A DNA stretch of 64,000 nucleotides from Neisseria mucosa (GCA_003028315.1 CP028150.1:1674001-1738000), one strand, 5' to 3'. Numbered from the stretch's first letter, positions 26,201-35,316 are shown. Translations and numbers: made by a program. The notes: a model not told the origin generated them from the sequence alone.

Positions 26201-27988
26201 TTACGCCTGCGCTATCGGGCTGTCTTCTTCCTGCCGCTCTTCTTCGTGTTCCGCGCTGTTGAGCAATTTCAGCAGTTTTTCGGTTTTTTCCGAATCTTCG
26301 CTGCGGAGGATTTTAGCGGTTTCGGTTTCGAGCAGGGCGGTGTTGCTGTGCAGGATGATGTTTTTGACGGGCAGCAGGTTGTTGGGGTTCATGGAGAATC
26401 GGCGCAGCCCCATGCCCAGCAGCATCCGCGTGTAGGCGGTGTCGCCTGCCATTTCGCCGCATATGGAGACGCTTTTTTCCATGCGGTTGGCGGTGCGGAT
26501 GATGTGCTGGATGGTTTTCAACACGGCGGGGTGGCCTGGCTGGTAGAGGTGGCTGACGCTGTCGTCGCCGCGGTCAACCGACAAGATGTATTGAATCAGG
26601 TCGTTGGTGCCGATGGAGATGAAGTCGGTCAGTTTTAGGATGCTGCCGACGGTCATGGCGGCGGACGGGATTTCAATCATGCAGCCGACGCTGACCGTGC
26701 CGAAGGTTTCGCCGCGTTCGGCGAGCTGGCGTTGGGCGGTGTCGAGGTGGATCAGGCATTGGCGCACTTCGGATAGGGAGGTAATCATCGGCCACATCAT
26801 GCGCACGGGGCCGTGAACAGCGGCACGGAGGATGGCGCGCATTTGGGTGCGGAACATGACGGGTTCGGCGAGGCACAGGCGGATGCCGGTGAGTCCGAGC
26901 GCGGGGTTGAGGCTGCCGTTGGGGGTGGAATTTTGACCGAACCAGCGGGGATTTTTGTCCACGCCCAAATCGACGGTGCGGATGGTGATGCTTTTGCCTT
27001 TCATTTTTTTCACAATCGCGCTGTACACTTCGTACTGCTCGTCTTCAGACGGCATGGTGTCGCGGTTGAGATAGAGGAATTCGCTGCGGAAGAGTCCGAC
27101 GCCGTCTGCGCCGAAATTGTGCAGGGCTTTGATGTCTTCGGCGGATTCGATGTTGGCGAGCAGCTCGATGTTGATGCCGTCGGCGGTGGTGGCGGCGGTT
27201 TTTTTGAGCTTGTTGAGTTCGCGCTTGTGGAGGCGGTATTCGCGGGCGAGGCGGCGGTATTCGTTGAGGACGACTTCGTCCGGATCGATGATAAGGACGC
27301 CGTTGATGCCGTCGACGATAACGGTTTCGTTTTCGGTAATGAGCCTACGGGCGTTGTGCAGCCCGATGACGGAAGGGATGTCGAGGCTGCGGCCTAAGAT
27401 GGCGGTGTGGCTGGTCGGGCCGCCGACGTCGGTAACGAAAGCGGTGATGCGCTGCTCTTTGAAGAGGACGGTGTCGGCGGGCGAGAGGTCGTGGGCAATC
27501 AGGATGGTGTCTTCAAACAAGCCTTCGTTGAGGTTTAAGTCGTTGCTTTGTCCGACGAGGTTGTTGTGGATGCGGCGGACGACTTGCAGCATGTCTTGTT
27601 TGCGTTCGCGCAGGTAGTCGTCTTCGATGCTGTCGAACTGGGCGGCGAGCTTGTCGCTTTGTTGTTTCAACGCCCATTCGGCGTTGATTTTTTGTTCTTT
27701 CAAAATATCGACGGGTTCGCGCGAGAGGGTAACGTCGGTCAGCAGCATGAGGTGCAGCGAAATAAACGCGCCCAATTCGGTCGGGGCGTTTTCGGGAATC
27801 GCGCTGCGCAACTGTTCCAACTCTTTGCGCGTGGCTTTGATGGCGGCGTCGAAGCGGGCGGTTTCGGCGTCGATGAGGTCGTCTGAAACGTCGTATTGCG
27901 GCACTTCCGCCGTGCCGCGCGTAATCAGGTGGGCTTGTCCGATGGCAATGCCTTTGCCCGCGGCGACACCGTGCAGCACGATACTCAT
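26201..27988 (-). CDS. ptsI: Phosphoenolpyruvate-protein phosphotransferase (PTS enzyme I)
   Basis: A 595-residue enzyme I that passes phosphate from PEP to HPr. The phosphohistidine is His194 in GGPTSHTAILGRSLDIPSVIG. The PEP-binding barrel shows GIRLCLAEPVMFRTQMRAILRA and the catalytic cysteine in VSICGEMAGD. It overlaps the ptsH stop by one base (TAATG), so the two are co-translated. The last residues (RQEEDSPIAQA) run directly into the truncated IS30 copy; this tail may be altered from the ancestral end, but the enzyme's folded core is complete. Confidence 0.95.
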   Translation of the reverse strand: MSIVLHGVAAGKGIAIGQAHLITRGTAEVPQYDVSDDLIDAETARFDAAIKATRKELEQLRSAIPENAPTELGAFISLHLMLLTDVTLSREPVDILKEQKINAEWALKQQSDKLAAQFDSIEDDYLRERKQDMLQVVRRIHNNLVGQSNDLNLNEGLFEDTILIAHDLSPADTVLFKEQRITAFVTDVGGPTSHTAILGRSLDIPSVIGLHNARRLITENETVIVDGINGVLIIDPDEVVLNEYRRLAREYRLHKRELNKLKKTAATTADGINIELLANIESAEDIKALHNFGADGVGLFRSEFLYLNRDTMPSEDEQYEVYSAIVKKMKGKSITIRTVDLGVDKNPRWFGQNSTPNGSLNPALGLTGIRLCLAEPVMFRTQMRAILRAAVHGPVRMMWPMITSLSEVRQCLIHLDTAQRQLAERGETFGTVSVGCMIEIPSAAMTVGSILKLTDFISIGTNDLIQYILSVDRGDDSVSHLYQPGHPAVLKTIQHIIRTANRMEKSVSICGEMAGDTAYTRMLLGMGLRRFSMNPNNLLPVKNIILHSNTALLETETAKILRSEDSEKTEKLLKLLNSAEHEEERQEEDSPIAQA

Positions 27989-28257
27989 TATTCGCCCTCG
28001 CCGAAGTAGTCGTTGATTAAGTCGGTCAATGCCTTCATGGCGGCGACTTCGTCCAAGCCGTCGGTTTCCAGCTCGATGATTGTGCCTTTGGCGGCGGCGA
28101 GCATCATTAAGCCCATGATGCTTTTGCCATTAACGCGGCTTCCGTTTTTCGTTACCCAGACTTCGCTTTGAAACTGAGAGGCGGTTTGGGTGAATTTGCT
28201 GGAAGCGCGGGCGTGGAGTCCGAGTTTGTTGATGATTTCGATTTGTTGTTTTTGCAT
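27988..28257 (-). CDS. ptsH: Phosphocarrier protein HPr
   Basis: An 89-residue HPr with the phosphorylated His15 in NKLGLHARASSKF and the regulatory serine site at Ser46 in NGKSIMGLMMLAA. It relays phosphate from enzyme I to the EIIA protein encoded just upstream. The start MQKQQIEI is the family start; the longer frame begins in a DUS. No sugar-specific EIIB or EIIC lies nearby, so the cluster looks like a regulatory rather than a sugar-importing PTS. Confidence 0.95.
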   Translation of the reverse strand: MQKQQIEIINKLGLHARASSKFTQTASQFQSEVWVTKNGSRVNGKSIMGLMMLAAAKGTIIELETDGLDEVAAMKALTDLINDYFGEGE

Positions 28258-28304
28258 GTTCGGCTTTCGGGTGTGCGGGGTCGTCTGAAAACGTGTCGGT
28301 CGGG

Positions 28305-28742
28305 TTAGACGGCTTCGGCGTGCTGTTTGCACACCAAATCTTCCGGTTCGGCGGTGATGGCGAAAATGCCTTTGACGGCGGCTTCCCTGACCGTTTCAGT
28401 AAAGGCGGCGAGGTCTTCCGCCATGGGCGAGTATTGGGTCGCTTTAATCATCATCGGCGCGTTCAGTCCGGTCAGGATGGCGGATTTGCCCGCGCGAACC
28501 AGCCTGCGGGCGGCGTTGCACGGCGTCGCGCCGAAGATGTCGGTCATAATCAATACACCGTGGTTTTCAGGAAACTCTTGCAGCGCGGCGATGGCATTGT
28601 TGATAATGTCGTTTTGGTCTTCATCAGGCTCCACGCCGAGGATGCGGATGTTTTCCGGCATTCCTGTGGGGAAGAAATGATGGGTCAGGCTGCGGTAGGC
28701 TTCGCCTACTGCCTCGTGGGTAATGATTAAAAGGTTGATCAT
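28305..28742 (-). CDS. PTS EIIA component, mannose family
   Basis: A 145-residue EIIA-Man domain. His9 in MINLLIITHEAVGEAY is the expected phosphorylation site, followed by the fold signatures GVEPDEDQND and VLIMTDIFGATPCNAA. It is the first gene of an EIIA-ptsH-ptsI operon, with 47 bases to ptsH that contain a DUS. Without EIIB/EIIC partners here, it probably senses the PEP:pyruvate state and acts on regulators, as proposed for the incomplete PTS of meningococci. Confidence 0.9.
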   Translation of the reverse strand: MINLLIITHEAVGEAYRSLTHHFFPTGMPENIRILGVEPDEDQNDIINNAIAALQEFPENHGVLIMTDIFGATPCNAARRLVRAGKSAILTGLNAPMMIKATQYSPMAEDLAAFTETVREAAVKGIFAITAEPEDLVCKQHAEAV

Positions 28743-28826
28743 GATGTGTTCTCTGATGATTTTATTCGGCCGGTGTGGGCGAAGGTATCGTCCGTTCACC
28801 CGCCACATAGCACGATATGGTGGCAC

Positions 28827-28862
28827 AAAGGTCGTCTGAAAAGGTTTTCAGACGACCTTTTT
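28827..28862 (-). terminator. Inverted DUS pair after hpt
   Basis: A 16-bp stem with a two-base gap, lying just downstream of hpt and upstream of the PTS operon. It would end hpt transcription before the EIIA gene. Confidence 0.75.
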
Positions 28863-28872
28863 TAATCTTGTC

Positions 28873-29436
28873 TCAGCCTTGGTTGAGCGCGTAAATCTCG
28901 CCCAAATTGCGCCAGCAGCCCGCCGCGTCCATACCGTAGCCGAAGACGTAGCGGTTGGGAACATCCAGCCCGACATAATCCGCTTTGGTCGGTTTTTCCT
29001 TGTCGATCAACTTGTTGGCAAACACAGCCGCACGGCAGCTTGCCGCGCCCATTTCCAAGAGCTTGGACTGAATCGCCGACATCGTGTGTCCCTCGTCCAA
29101 AATATCGTCCAACACGACCACATGACGGCCCCGAATCTGCTCTGGGTCGGGCATCCGTTTCCAGTTGAACGCTCCGCCCGCCAGCTTGTCGCCGTAACGG
29201 GAAACATGAACATAATCAAAGTCCAACGGAAAGCGCAACAGCGGCAGCAACTGCCCAGTAAACACCACCGCCCCACCCATCACAGGCAGCAGGAGCGGAT
29301 ATTTGTCCCCCAAGTCGCGCGTAATTTCGTCCGCCACTTTTTGCAGCGCGGCACGGCATTGGTCTTGGTCGAACAAAAGCTCGGCATTATCAAGCATGGC
29401 TTGGGTTTCAAGGCGTTTGGTTTCTAAATCGATCAT
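28873..29436 (-). CDS. hpt: Hypoxanthine-guanine phosphoribosyltransferase
   Basis: A 187-residue purine salvage enzyme using PRPP. It has the PRPP-binding motif VVVLDDILDEGHTM, the flexible-loop region DYVHVSRYGDKLAGG, and the C-terminal base-binding stretch DYVGLDVPNRYVFGYGMD. Length is normal. It is transcribed alone, between repeat-rich DNA upstream and the PTS operon downstream. Confidence 0.93.
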   Translation of the reverse strand: MIDLETKRLETQAMLDNAELLFDQDQCRAALQKVADEITRDLGDKYPLLLPVMGGAVVFTGQLLPLLRFPLDFDYVHVSRYGDKLAGGAFNWKRMPDPEQIRGRHVVVLDDILDEGHTMSAIQSKLLEMGAASCRAAVFANKLIDKEKPTKADYVGLDVPNRYVFGYGMDAAGCWRNLGEIYALNQG

Positions 29437-29656
29437 GGTAAACGGGGAAATCAGTTGGAAAAAGGAAATTATAAACCCAAATCGGGCTGAGGTCGTCTGA
29501 AAACTCGGAAACCTAAGTTTTCAGACAACATCTTTCAATCTCAAACCCACCCTTTCTTAATCAGATTAGGAAATGAATGAGATACCGTCAAAGCAAACCG
29601 TAGCGCGGGTTCTATAGCAAGCATACTTAACCTTAAATACAGCATATCATCAAATT

Positions 29657-29765
29657 CCGTCATTCCCGCGCAGGCGGGAATCCATCGTAAAACCTGAGAA
29701 ACTTTGATTTAAAAAAACAGTTTCTAAATTTCAAAAATGGATTCCCGCCTGCGCGGGAATGACGA
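29657..29765. repeat. Neisserial intergenic mosaic element (dRS3-RS-dRS3)
   Basis: Two 20-base dRS3 palindromes of the form ATTCCC-N8-GGGAAT, at 29662-29681 (N8 GCGCAGGC) and 29741-29760 (N8 GCCTGCGC, the reverse complement), enclose 59 bases of unique RS sequence. This is the known layout of NIME repeats, which scatter through Neisseria genomes and promote sequence shuffling. The outer bases CGTC and GACG extend the inverted symmetry. Confidence 0.85.
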
Positions 29766-29919
29766 AAGTAGGTAAGTTGCATAGCGAAAATAAAGTAATT
29801 CAGCTATACCTACGAAACAGATGCGAGGACAACTGTCCGATTTAGACTGGCAGGCGGCAAATCTCGCGGGCAAAGCCCACGCTACGGGTTCGGTTTATCC
29901 AAAGCGCGCGTCGATTTAA

Positions 29920-29966
29920 AAAAGGTCGTCTGAAAACTTGGGAATCCAGTTTTCAGACGACCTTTT
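29920..29966 (-). terminator. Inverted DUS pair after glmS
   Basis: AAAAGGTCGTCTGAAAACT and its exact complement, 18 bases past the glmS stop on the complementary strand. Confidence 0.78.
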
Positions 29967-29983
29967 ACCGTTCAAATCGGGCT

Positions 29984-31822
29984 TTATTCAACCGTAACCG
30001 ATTTCGCCAGGTTGCGCGGTTTGTCTACGTCCGTGCCGCGTGCGAGGGCAGCGTGGTAGGAGAGGAGCTGCACGGGGATGGTGTGCACGATTGGCGAGAG
30101 TACGCCGACGTGGCGCGGGGCGCGGATGACGTGCACGCCGTCGGTGGCGTTGAAATTGCTGTCCAAGTCGGCGAAGACGAAGAGTTCGCCGCCGCGTGCG
30201 CCGACTTCCTGCATATTGGCTTTGACTTTGTCCAACAAGCCGTCGTTCGGCGCGATGACGACGACGGGCATGTTTTCGTCCACCAATGCCAGCGGGCCGT
30301 GTTTCAATTCGCCTGCGGGATAGGCTTCGGCGTGGATGTAGGTGATTTCTTTCAGCTTCAACGCGCCTTCGAGGGCAATCGGGAAGTGGATGCCGCGGCC
30401 TAAAAACAGTGCGCTGTTTTTCTTGGCGAATTTTTGCGCCCATGCGGCGATTTGCGGCTCAAGGTTGAGAACGTGTTGGATGCTGCCGGGCAGTTGGCGC
30501 AGTTCTTCGACGTATTCGCTCGCTTTTTCGGCGGAAACCAAGCCGCGCTGTTTGCCCAGCGTCACCGCCAAGCCGAACAATACAACCAGTTGCGTGGTGA
30601 ACGCTTTGGTAGAGGCGACGCCGATTTCTGCACCGGCGCGGGTGTACAGCACCAATTCGCTTTCGCGCGGCAGGGCGGATTCCATGACGTTGCAGATGGA
30701 CAGGCTGTGTTTGTGCCCTAAGGATTTCGCGTATTTCAGGGCTTCCATCGTGTCCAAGGTTTCACCGGATTGGGAAATGGTGATGATCAGTTGTTTCGGA
30801 TCGGCAATCACGTCGCGGTAGCGGTATTCGCTGGCGATTTCGACGTCGGTCGGGATTTTGGCGATGGATTCGAGCCAGTATTTGGCGGTCAGCGCGGCGT
30901 AGTAGGACGTGCCGCAGGCGAGGATTTTGATGCTGTGGATGTCATCGAACACTTCGCGTGCGTTCGCGCCGAAGTTTTCGGGCTCGAAGCCGCCGTCAAG
31001 GAAAACTTCGGCGGTATCGGCGATGGCGCGCGGTTGTTCGTGGATTTCTTTCTGCATGAAGTGGCTGTATGGACCCAATTCCAGCGAAGCGAGCGACAGT
31101 TCGGATACTTTGACGGTGCGTTGGGTTTCGGCACCAGTCTTGTCGATCAATTTGTCGATACCGTTCGCACTCAATACGGCGATGTCGCCGTCTTCCAAAT
31201 AGGCGATGCGGCGGGTAAAGGCGATGACGGCGGACACGTCGGAGGCGATGAAGGTTTCTTGGTCGCCCAATGCCACCAAGAGCGGGCAGCCCATGCGTGC
31301 AACGACCATTTCTTCGGGTTTGTCCTGCGCCATCACGGCGATGGCATATGCGCCGTGGAAACGGGCGGTGGCGGCGCGGACGGCTTCAAACAGTTTGCCG
31401 CCGTTTTGGGTGTATTCGTGATTGACGCTGTGGGCGATGACTTCGGTGTCGGTTTGCGATTCGAAGGTGTAACCCAAGGCTTTGAGGCGTTCGCGTTCGG
31501 CTTCGAAGTTTTCGATAATGCCGTTGTGGACGACGGCAATCATACCGCCGGAGATGTGGGGGTGGGCGTTGGGTTCGGTCACGCCGCCGTGGGTCGCCCA
31601 GCGGGTATGGCCGATGCCGATATGGCCGAACACGCCTTTTTCGCGCGCGGCGTCCTCCATCAGCTGCACGCGGCCGACACGGCGCACGCGTTTGATTTTG
31701 CCGTCCATATTCACGGCGATACCCGACGAGTCGTAGCCCCGATATTCAAGGCGTTTGAGACCGTCGGTCAGAAAATCGACTACATTGTGATTGGCGCGGA
31801 TAGCGCCGACGATACCGCACAT
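29984..31822 (-). CDS. glmS: Glutamine-fructose-6-phosphate aminotransferase (isomerising)
   Basis: A 612-residue enzyme that makes glucosamine-6-phosphate for peptidoglycan and LOS. The N-terminal glutaminase begins with the catalytic Cys in MCGIVGAI and has GHTRWATHGG and HNGIIENF. Two SIS sugar-isomerase domains follow (ACGTSYYAAL, ISQSGETLDT, GRGIHFPIALEGALKLKEI). The C-terminus AKSVTVE is standard. No glmS ribozyme or GlmY/Z-type element was recognised ahead of it. Confidence 0.97.
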   Translation of the reverse strand: MCGIVGAIRANHNVVDFLTDGLKRLEYRGYDSSGIAVNMDGKIKRVRRVGRVQLMEDAAREKGVFGHIGIGHTRWATHGGVTEPNAHPHISGGMIAVVHNGIIENFEAERERLKALGYTFESQTDTEVIAHSVNHEYTQNGGKLFEAVRAATARFHGAYAIAVMAQDKPEEMVVARMGCPLLVALGDQETFIASDVSAVIAFTRRIAYLEDGDIAVLSANGIDKLIDKTGAETQRTVKVSELSLASLELGPYSHFMQKEIHEQPRAIADTAEVFLDGGFEPENFGANAREVFDDIHSIKILACGTSYYAALTAKYWLESIAKIPTDVEIASEYRYRDVIADPKQLIITISQSGETLDTMEALKYAKSLGHKHSLSICNVMESALPRESELVLYTRAGAEIGVASTKAFTTQLVVLFGLAVTLGKQRGLVSAEKASEYVEELRQLPGSIQHVLNLEPQIAAWAQKFAKKNSALFLGRGIHFPIALEGALKLKEITYIHAEAYPAGELKHGPLALVDENMPVVVIAPNDGLLDKVKANMQEVGARGGELFVFADLDSNFNATDGVHVIRAPRHVGVLSPIVHTIPVQLLSYHAALARGTDVDKPRNLAKSVTVE

Positions 31823-32040
31823 ATAAGTTCCTTAGTATCTAAAGTTGAAAAAAGACAAGACGCCGGCTTCCGTACGCCTTGCCCGCACATTATATCAGAG
31901 CGAAATATATCATACTGAATTATAAGGGGTAGCTTTAGAAAGCTGACTACATCCTTTACCTAGACATCTATTTAATAACAAGGTTCATCTTTCAATATGT
32001 TATTTTCCTTCTTACCCTGTTTTCCAAGCGTAATTTTCGT

Positions 32041-32249
32041 AAAATTGTTGACAATATTGACCGTTTTCACATGAAAATTTGCACTGAATCGAATTTTTTA
32101 CACTCTCTCGTTTCAAATTTCTAGTTTAATTACTTAGAATATATAACCAATTTATTTTAAAATGATGGAATTTTCAAAAATATTTTTATATTTTATTGGA
32201 TATATATGCCAAATAATAAAATTCTCAAAAAAATAATGTCAACAATTTT
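32041..32249. repeat. Widely spaced inverted repeat upstream of gdhA
   Basis: AAAATTGTTGACA at 32041-32053 is exactly complementary to TGTCAACAATTTT at 32237-32249. The first arm continues as ATTGT-TG-ACAAT, itself a near palindrome, so both arms look like operator sites for a dimeric regulator that could form a loop. Confidence 0.5.
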
Positions 32250-32261
32250 CATCAAAACTGC

Positions 32262-32290
32262 TTGGCAGGCAAAAAAATTAGGTTTATATT
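32262..32290 (+). promoter_or_regulatory. gdhA promoter
   Basis: TTGGCA at 32262-32267, 17-base spacer, TATATT at 32285-32290, about 50 bases ahead of the start codon. The downstream inverted-repeat arm ends 13 bases upstream of the -35, a typical activator or repressor position. Confidence 0.6.
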
Positions 32291-32341
32291 GCTTTCCACA
32301 AATTCATCATCCTTTCCAATCTAATCCACAGGGAGCATAAA

Positions 32342-33679
32342 ATGACCGATTTGAATGCCTTGTTTGCCAACCTCAAACAACGTAACCCCAATCAAGAGCC
32401 GTTTCACCAAGCGGTTGAAGAAGTATTCATGAGCTTGGGCCCGTTTTTGGCAAAAAATCCGAAATACACCCAACAAAACCTGCTTGAACGCATCGTCGAA
32501 CCTGAGCGCGTCATTATGTTCCGCGTCACTTGGGTGGACGACAAAGGACAAGTCCAAGTCAACCGCGGCTACCGTATTCAAATGAGCTCCGCCATCGGCC
32601 CTTACAAAGGCGGCTTGCGTTTCCACCCGACCGTCGATTTGGGCGTATTGAAATTCCTCGCCTTTGAACAAGTGTTCAAAAACGCCTTGACCACCCTGCC
32701 TATGGGCGGCGGCAAAGGTGGCTCCGACTTCGACCCCAAAGGCAAATCCGACGCCGAAGTGATGCGTTTCTGCCAAGCCTTTATGAATGAACTCTACCGC
32801 CACATCGGTCCGAACACCGACGTACCTGCGGGCGACATCGGCGTAGGCGGCCGCGAAATCGGTTTCCTCTTCGGACAATACAAAAAAATCCGCAACGAAT
32901 TTGCCTCCGTCCTGACTGGCAAAGGCCTTGAATGGGGTGGCAGCCTTATCCGTCCCGAAGCGACCGGCTACGGTACCGTGTACTTCGCCCAATCCATGCT
33001 GCAAACGCGCGGCGATTCGATTGAAGGCAAACGCGTGCTGATTTCCGGCTCCGGCAACGTCGCACAATACGCCGCCGAAAAAGCCATCCAACTGGGTGCA
33101 AAAGTGCTGACCGTTTCCGACTCCAACGGCTTCGTCCTCTTCCCCGATAGCGGCATGACCGAAGACCAACTCGCCGCGCTTATCGAGCTGAAAGAAGTCC
33201 GCCGCGAACGTGTTTCCACCTATGCCAAAGAACAAGGTTTGAAATACTTTGAAAACCAAAAACCGTGGGGCGTTGCCGCCGAAGTCGCCCTGCCCTGCGC
33301 GACCCAAAACGAATTGGATGAAGAAGCCGCCAAAACCCTGCTGGCAAACGGCTGCTACGTCGTTGCCGAAGGTGCGAACATGCCTTCTACTTTGGGCGCG
33401 GTCGATCAGTTCGTCAAAGCGGGCATCCTGTATGCGCCGGGCAAAGCCTCCAACGCCGGCGGCGTGGCAACTTCAGGCTTGGAAATGAGCCAAAACGCCG
33501 TCCGTCTGGCTTGGAGCCGCGAAGAAGTCGACCAACGCTTGTTCGACATCATGCAAAGCATCCACGAATCCTGCCTGAAATACGGCACTGAAAACGGAAA
33601 AACCAACTACGTCAACGGTGCGAACATCGCCGGTTTCGTCAAAGTCGCCGATGCGATGCTGGCGCAAGGCATTGTGTAA
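32342..33679 (+). CDS. gdhA: NADP-specific glutamate dehydrogenase
   Basis: A 445-residue hexameric-type GDH that assimilates ammonia into 2-oxoglutarate. The catalytic lysine region is PMGGGKGGSDFDPKGKSDAE, and the nucleotide-binding fold shows VLISGSGNVAQYAAEKA. The length and sequence are those of bacterial NADP-dependent 50-kDa GDHs. AGGGAGCATAA gives a good ribosome-binding site. In meningococci gdhA expression supports growth in blood; here the AT-rich control region suggests tight regulation. Confidence 0.96.
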   Translation: MTDLNALFANLKQRNPNQEPFHQAVEEVFMSLGPFLAKNPKYTQQNLLERIVEPERVIMFRVTWVDDKGQVQVNRGYRIQMSSAIGPYKGGLRFHPTVDLGVLKFLAFEQVFKNALTTLPMGGGKGGSDFDPKGKSDAEVMRFCQAFMNELYRHIGPNTDVPAGDIGVGGREIGFLFGQYKKIRNEFASVLTGKGLEWGGSLIRPEATGYGTVYFAQSMLQTRGDSIEGKRVLISGSGNVAQYAAEKAIQLGAKVLTVSDSNGFVLFPDSGMTEDQLAALIELKEVRRERVSTYAKEQGLKYFENQKPWGVAAEVALPCATQNELDEEAAKTLLANGCYVVAEGANMPSTLGAVDQFVKAGILYAPGKASNAGGVATSGLEMSQNAVRLAWSREEVDQRLFDIMQSIHESCLKYGTENGKTNYVNGANIAGFVKVADAMLAQGIV

Positions 33680-33707
33680 GTCTCATTGTCCTGACTTTAG
33701 GATGTGG

Positions 33708-33754
33708 AAAGGTCGTCTGAAAACCTTGAATCGGGGTTTTCAGACGACCTTTTT
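33708..33754 (+). terminator. Inverted DUS pair after gdhA
   Basis: AAAGGTCGTCTGAAAACC pairs with its complement at 33735-33752 and ends in a run of Ts. Confidence 0.8.
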
Positions 33755-33818
33755 TATAGCCTGAGGGCAAATTTATTGTTACAGTCTGTCCATTGCCATT
33801 TATTTATTAGGAGCCATT

Positions 33819-35180
33819 ATGCTGAGCCGTTACGTTTTTCTATCTGCCTGCCTCCTCTCTTGCGCCACCTTCGCACAAACCTTGTCCCAAACCCTGCCCA
33901 ACGGTCTGAAAATCATCGTCAAAGAAGATCGCCGCGCACCTGTCGCCGTTTCCCAGATTTGGTACAAAGTCGGCAGCGTGGATGAGAAACCGGGCAAAAG
34001 CGGATTAAGCCACGCCTTAGAACACATGATGTTCAAAGGTACGCCTTCCGTACCATCAGGCGAATACAGCAGCCGCATCGCCCGTTTGGGCGGCGATGAC
34101 AATGCCTATACCAACCGCAGCGAAACGGTATATTACGCCAATATCGCCTCTGCCAACTTGCCCGAAGTCCTCAAACTTGAAGCCGACCGGATGCATAACC
34201 TCAATTTCAGCGATAAAGAGTTCGCTAACGAAATGAACGTTATCCGAGAAGAACGCCGCCAGCGTACAGAAGACGATGCCGGCGGGAAGATGTGGGAGCA
34301 AATCTACCTGAACAGCTTCACCCTACCCTCCATGAAAGCCTCCGTTATCGGCTATATGGAAGACCTGCACACCTTGCGTGCCGACGATTTGCGTGCTTGG
34401 TACAAACAATTTTACGCACCCAATAATGCCGTTTTGGTCATCGTCGGCGATGTCGATGCCAAACAGACCCTGCGCACGGCGGCAGGATTGTTCGGCAAAA
34501 TACCGCGTAAATCTTTGCCTGAACGGAACAACCTGAAAGCCGAACCGGTCAAACGCGCCCCTTCCTTTGCCCAAGCTTCCTCTCCCGTAACCCGTCAACC
34601 GTTGGTTGCCACCAGCTGGCGCGTTCCCGCCCTCTCCCGCCTTAACGACAAGCTGCCTTACGCCTTGGATGTCCTGACCGACGTTTTGGCGGGCAACACC
34701 TCCAGCCGTTTGGACAAAAACCTCGTACGCGGTAAACAGACCGCATTAAGCGCAAATGCCCATTACGACCTGCTCAGCCGCGAAATGCCGCTTTTCGGCG
34801 TATTTGGAATGCCTGCTGAAAACGTATCCGCCGAGACCCTGCTTACGCAGATGAAGTCCGAAATCAAAGACATCGCCGACAACGGCATCAGCAAAGAAGA
34901 ACTCGACCGCATCAAAGCACAGGCATTGGCGGGCGAAATCTACGCGCGCGACTCCATGGTTTCACAAGCTTCGCTGATGGGTCGTTTGGAAGCGCGCGGG
35001 TTCAAATATTCCGATGAAGCCGCAATCCGCCGCCGCATACAGGCCGTAACCGCCGAAGAAGTACAAAAAGCCGCACAAATGCTGACGGACGACCGTTCAA
35101 GTACCGTCATCATCATGCCGGAATCCGCTCCTCCCGCACCGGCAGACTATACGGCAGTAAAAAAGCCTGAAAAACAATGA
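33819..35180 (+). CDS. M16-family zinc peptidase, exported
   Basis: A 453-residue pitrilysin-type protease with a signal peptide (LSACLLSCATFA, with cysteines but no clear lipobox). The inverted zinc motif HxxEH is HALEH at residues 65-69, and the distal glutamate is in NEMNVIREERRQR. The C-terminal M16 half is present but lacks a second zinc site, as usual in two-chain family members. The partner subunit is not adjacent. Likely to degrade peptides in the periplasm. It is followed by a patatin lipoprotein gene. Confidence 0.88.
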   Translation: MLSRYVFLSACLLSCATFAQTLSQTLPNGLKIIVKEDRRAPVAVSQIWYKVGSVDEKPGKSGLSHALEHMMFKGTPSVPSGEYSSRIARLGGDDNAYTNRSETVYYANIASANLPEVLKLEADRMHNLNFSDKEFANEMNVIREERRQRTEDDAGGKMWEQIYLNSFTLPSMKASVIGYMEDLHTLRADDLRAWYKQFYAPNNAVLVIVGDVDAKQTLRTAAGLFGKIPRKSLPERNNLKAEPVKRAPSFAQASSPVTRQPLVATSWRVPALSRLNDKLPYALDVLTDVLAGNTSSRLDKNLVRGKQTALSANAHYDLLSREMPLFGVFGMPAENVSAETLLTQMKSEIKDIADNGISKEELDRIKAQALAGEIYARDSMVSQASLMGRLEARGFKYSDEAAIRRRIQAVTAEEVQKAAQMLTDDRSSTVIIMPESAPPAPADYTAVKKPEKQ

Positions 35181-35316
35181 CAAACCGTTTTCAGACGACC
35201 TCTTGCTGTGCGATAATGCCAAACGATAACATCTTAACGTGATTGCTAAGATAAAATTTACCGTGTTCCATTATCACCCTGGCAAAACATCCTTCTTACA
35301 CAGAGGTCGTCTGAAA

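Larger units (their letters stand above)
29437..29983. other. Repeat-filled gap between hpt and glmS
   Basis: No coding frame was recognised. From left to right: a decayed inverted DUS pair (29489-29529, right arm CAGACAACATC), ~130 bases of unassigned AT-rich sequence, a dRS3-bounded element, sequence related to GTAGCGTGGGCTTTGCCCGCG-type Neisseria repeats (29588-29606 and 29868-29893, in opposite orientations), and an inverted DUS pair serving glmS. Confidence 0.6.
31823..32341. other. AT-rich control region between glmS and gdhA
   Basis: About 520 bases with no coding frame and marked AT-richness, between divergent genes. It holds a gdhA promoter candidate and a widely spaced inverted repeat whose arms are each imperfect palindromes. 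No DUS is present, which is unusual for an intergenic region of this size here. Confidence 0.5.
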
